A model generated the notes under the pieces. It worked only from the letters and a program-made list of their open reading frames with translations. It was not told the origin of the DNA and searched no databases. Shown in pieces: positions 24,040 through 26,300 of a stretch of DNA of 26,300 nt. The stretch is from positions 1-26,300 of the forward strand of contig CBDCGI010000009.1 of NCBI GenBank assembly GCA_965216725.1. Direction: 5' to 3'. Origin of the DNA: JACZUI01 sp965216725. GTDB taxonomy: Bacteria > Actinomycetota > Acidimicrobiia > Spongiisociales > ZC4RG35. Both the position numbers and the translations under genes were made by a program. Positions within the stretch are counted from its first letter, which is position 1; each line of letters starts with the position of its first letter.

Positions 24040-24960
24040 ATGGTGATGAGAAGGTTCCGCGTCGCCGAGAGCTCGATGCTTCCGGTGCTGGCCCCCGGCG
24101 ACGAGTTCGTCGCCAGCTCCTCGGTGGACCCCAAACCCGGAGATGTTGTGGCCGTCCCAAAACCGGGCGAACCCGATTTCTGGCTGGTGAAGAGAGTCAG
24201 GGAGAAGCCCCATCTGGAGCCGGAGATGATCTGGCTCGAATCGGACAACAGGGCGGCTGGAGTCATCGACTCGCGAACGTTCGGCCCAGTGAGAGCTGAC
24301 TCGGCCCTCACCAGAGTTGAGAGCCTCCAGCCGACCACGTTCCAAGAGGCCTGCGACATGCTCGCCGATGAGGAACCGATCTTCTCCGAAATCATCGCTA
24401 CTCATGGGCGGCCTCAATTCTGGAGCCGCACCGCGGGATTCGCGACTCTCGCTCTACTCATTCTGGAACAACAGGTTTCCTTGGAATCTGCGGCCGCCGT
24501 CTACAACCGGATCAGGGATCAGCTTGGCGAGGTCAACGCAGAAACCGTCGAGGCTGCAGGTCCGGCGAGACTGCATAAGCTCGGGGCCACCCGCTCAAAG
24601 GCGGCGTATTTGGGTGGTCTGGCCAGGGCCATACTCGAGGGTGGCTTCGACCTCGATGCCATTGGCGACCAAGATCCGGACTCAGCTCGTGATGCCCTGA
24701 TCGCGATCCGTGGAATCGGGCCCTGGACCGCCGATGCCTACCTGCTATCGGCCTTGGGTCACATCGACATCTTCCCGTTGGGTGATCGGGCACTCCAGGT
24801 GGGAGTTGGGGAGGTGTTGGGGATGGACACCGCCCCGACGGGAGATGAGCTGGATGTTCTTGGCGAGCCCTGGCGCCCCGTCCGCGCAGTCGCGGCCCGG
24901 CTCATCTGGCACTCCTACCTCAACCGTCGGGGTCGATCCGAGCCGGCGCTCTCACTCTGA
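24040..24960 (+). CDS. S26 (SodX-like) peptidase fused to AlkA-like DNA glycosylase
   Basis: One open frame encodes two unrelated domains. Residues about 3-96 are a short signal-peptidase-like S26 domain with nucleophile Ser in ESSMLPVLAPGD and general base Lys in LVKRV, plus SDNRAAGVIDSRTFGPV, as in Ni-SOD maturation proteases; no transmembrane helix. Residues about 100-300 are an HhH-GPD glycosylase: FATLALLILEQQVSLESAA, hairpin IRGIGPWTADAYLL, and the catalytic Asp in FPLGDRALQVG. The junction (around 24327-24345) has no stop in frame. ATG 24046 is an alternative start. Being divergent from sodN supports the protease role. The fusion may be real or may come from a lost stop through an indel like those in mfd. 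Confidence 0.85.
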   Translation: MVMRRFRVAESSMLPVLAPGDEFVASSSVDPKPGDVVAVPKPGEPDFWLVKRVREKPHLEPEMIWLESDNRAAGVIDSRTFGPVRADSALTRVESLQPTTFQEACDMLADEEPIFSEIIATHGRPQFWSRTAGFATLALLILEQQVSLESAAAVYNRIRDQLGEVNAETVEAAGPARLHKLGATRSKAAYLGGLARAILEGGFDLDAIGDQDPDSARDALIAIRGIGPWTADAYLLSALGHIDIFPLGDRALQVGVGEVLGMDTAPTGDELDVLGEPWRPVRAVAARLIWHSYLNRRGRSEPALSL

Positions 24961-24986
24961 CCGTGCACGCCAGCCAAGAATGCGCG

Positions 24987-24992
24987 TAGAGT
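24987..24992 (+). promoter_or_regulatory. -10 element for leaderless ACT-domain gene
   Basis: TAGAGT ends seven bases before ATG 25000. Confidence 0.5.
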
Positions 24993-24999
24993 CGGTCAC

Positions 25000-25401
25000 A
25001 TGACCGAGTTCGTAGTGCGGATGGAGAACAGACCTGGTCGACTCGCCACTCTCACGGAGGCCCTGGCCGCATTCTCGGTGAATATCGAGGCCCTGACCGC
25101 GTATGGAAACGACGGCGACGGAACGGTGCGTCTCATCGTCGACGACGCAGTCACGACTCGCCGCGTCCTCAATGAGTCTGCTCTGGCATTCGAGGAGCGC
25201 TCGGTTCTGACCGCCCAACTGCCTCACAGGCCCGGCGAGTTGGCCCGACTGACCCGTTCGATTGCCGACCTCGGGATCAACATCGACGCCGTCTACATCA
25301 TGCGTTCCACAGTCGACGGTATCGAGATCGCTCTCTCCGTCAACGACCCGGATGCTGCCACCGCTCAGCTTCCCGTGCGGGGCGGAGTGCTAACGGTATA
25401 G
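25000..25401 (+). CDS. Tandem ACT-domain protein
   Basis: A 133-residue stand-alone regulator-like protein of two ACT domains. The first (FVVRMENRPGRLATLTEALAAFSVNI) and second (TAQLPHRPGELARLTRSIADLGINID) both show the NRPG/HRPGEL loop where amino acids bind. There is no enzyme domain. Such proteins usually sense amino acids or other small molecules; the ligand is unknown here. ATG 25000 is set by the -10 hexamer seven bases upstream and by the family N-terminus. Confidence 0.85.
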   Translation: MTEFVVRMENRPGRLATLTEALAAFSVNIEALTAYGNDGDGTVRLIVDDAVTTRRVLNESALAFEERSVLTAQLPHRPGELARLTRSIADLGINIDAVYIMRSTVDGIEIALSVNDPDAATAQLPVRGGVLTV

Positions 25402-25414
25402 ACACAGATAGCGA

Positions 25415-25420
25415 TACCAT
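25415..25420 (+). promoter_or_regulatory. -10 element for leaderless DUF3048 gene
   Basis: TACCAT ends seven bases before ATG 25428. Confidence 0.5.
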
Positions 25421-25427
25421 CTCGCCG

Positions 25428-26300
25428 ATGCGCAACCGCCTGGTCAGCTTGGTCGCGCTCGGCCTCCTCCTAACCGCTTGCTCAGGGGAGGAAACGGGTG
25501 CCTCCTCGACCACCTTCCCATCGTCGTCCACGTCCATCGCCGCCGAAACCACGTCGACCTCGGACGCGACCACCTCGAGCACTACTCAGAATGAGGAAGA
25601 ACCCACGTCGCTCCTCAACGGGCTCCCTGTAGCCGACGAGGAGCTTCTCGATCGACGGCTGCTCGCCGTGAAGATCGACAACCACCCGCGTGCCCGGCCG
25701 CAGTCAGGGATCAACCATGCCGACATGGTCATAGAGGTCATGGTGGAGGGAATCACCCGTTTCATAACGTTCTTTCATGAGAGCGATGTCGACTATCTCG
25801 GTCCCAACCGATCCGGTCGCCCCACCGATGCATCGCTCCTTGCCGCCTTCAACGAACCCACGTTCACCATCTCCGGTGCCCAAGCGTGGGTGCAGAATCT
25901 GATCAGGTCGAAAGACATACGACTGATCAAGGAGCTCTCGTCTGGCACATTCCGGATCTCAGGAAGAAGCGCTCCCCACAACCTCTACGTGAACACATTC
26001 GAGCTCAGGGAGACGGCCGACAACCGCGAATACCCCGACAACCCGCCCGACGGGCCAATTTGGGAGTTCGGCGAGATGCCCGCAGGTGCTTCTCCAGCAT
26101 CCGAGGTTGACATGAATTTCCTGGGGAACCACGTGATCTGGAGGTGGGATGACACAAGTGGCCTCTGGCTGCGTCATGTAGGCGGTGGGTCGTCGGATTG
26201 GATAGATCGTGAAGGGACCCGTGATCAGATCGGAGTGCCCGTTCTGGTGGCCTTGTACGTGGAGCAGTACTTGGCCTCGCCCCCCTCGGGCGGCGGCTCA
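25428..26300 (+). CDS. DUF3048-domain lipoprotein (3' end outside window)
   Basis: An open frame of 291 codons running off the right edge. It has a lipoprotein signal peptide (lipobox LLTAC, Cys18), a Ser/Thr-rich linker of about 45 residues, then the DUF3048/YerB signature: AVKIDNHPRARPQSGINHAD, EVMVEGITRFITFF and GPNRSGRP. Later SAPHNLYVNT and the WRWDDTSGLWLR segment also match the family. Function of the family is not established; YerB in Bacillus is a lipoprotein. Its start ATG 25428 follows a -10 by seven bases. Confidence 0.88.
   Translation, partial: MRNRLVSLVALGLLLTACSGEETGASSTTFPSSSTSIAAETTSTSDATTSSTTQNEEEPTSLLNGLPVADEELLDRRLLAVKIDNHPRARPQSGINHADMVIEVMVEGITRFITFFHESDVDYLGPNRSGRPTDASLLAAFNEPTFTISGAQAWVQNLIRSKDIRLIKELSSGTFRISGRSAPHNLYVNTFELRETADNREYPDNPPDGPIWEFGEMPAGASPASEVDMNFLGNHVIWRWDDTSGLWLRHVGGGSSDWIDREGTRDQIGVPVLVALYVEQYLASPPSGGGS

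Noticed and set aside
23336..24160. A 274-codon minus-strand frame through the repeat patch and sodN
   Set aside because: Composed of Pro/Arg/Ser-rich repeat translation and an out-of-frame copy of sodN.

Overview
The window reads as a stretch of high-GC actinobacterial chromosome, probably a marine or environmental Acidimicrobiia-like lineage. That placement is an inference from the nickel superoxide dismutase with its linked S26 protease, the Thr/Ser-rich linkers behind lipoprotein signal peptides, the PGPGW small membrane protein, and many genes with a -10 hexamer 6-8 bases before the start codon (leaderless mRNAs). Genes are tightly packed, often overlapping by 4 bases.

Layout. 1-3293 (minus): mfd, running off the left edge and broken by a cluster of single-base indels at homopolymers. 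3414-4939 (minus): an SDR epimerase/reductase translationally coupled to pgsA, which appears to start at ATT. 5038-7805 (minus): glpK, pth and rplY (rplY carries one indel). 7848-10121: an alpha/beta hydrolase, then divergently pgl and a lipoprotein esterase. 10188-11063 (minus): an AlkA-like glycosylase. 11215-16582 (minus): a nine-gene bacterial microcompartment (BMC) operon. 16644-17363 (plus): a divergent HTH gene. 17396-20348 (minus): lipoprotein, ribokinase and nucleoside hydrolase. 20411-23275 (plus): EamA transporter, metG and a small membrane protein. 23276-23586: a gene-free GC-rich repeat patch. 23587-24960: divergent Ni-SOD and an S26 protease fused to a second DNA glycosylase. 25000-26300 (plus): an ACT-domain protein and a DUF3048 lipoprotein cut by the right edge.

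The system of interest is the BMC. Its operon reads rpiB-like isomerase, deoC, permuted BMC-T, BMC-H, BMC-P, CoA-acylating aldehyde dehydrogenase, BMC-T, BMC-P, BMC-P. All three enzymes carry an amphipathic N-terminal helix plus linker that looks like an encapsulation peptide. The nearby ribokinase and nucleoside hydrolase lack such extensions. Together they suggest a nucleoside-fed metabolosome: nucleoside to base plus (deoxy)ribose, phosphorylation by ribokinase, then inside the shell cleavage of deoxyribose-5-phosphate to glyceraldehyde-3-phosphate plus acetaldehyde, and acetaldehyde to acetyl-CoA. This agrees with the known sugar-phosphate-utilising (SPU) BMC class; the link to a nucleoside hydrolase and ribokinase, the altered isomerase active site, and the absence of a local phosphotransacylase or alcohol dehydrogenase are the points worth pursuing.

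Other unusual signals are a pair of 52-bp palindromic elements with identical geometry upstream of two DNA-repair genes, a Ni-hook lacking its proline, a methionyl-tRNA synthetase with HLGQ in place of HIGH, and the S26-glycosylase fusion.
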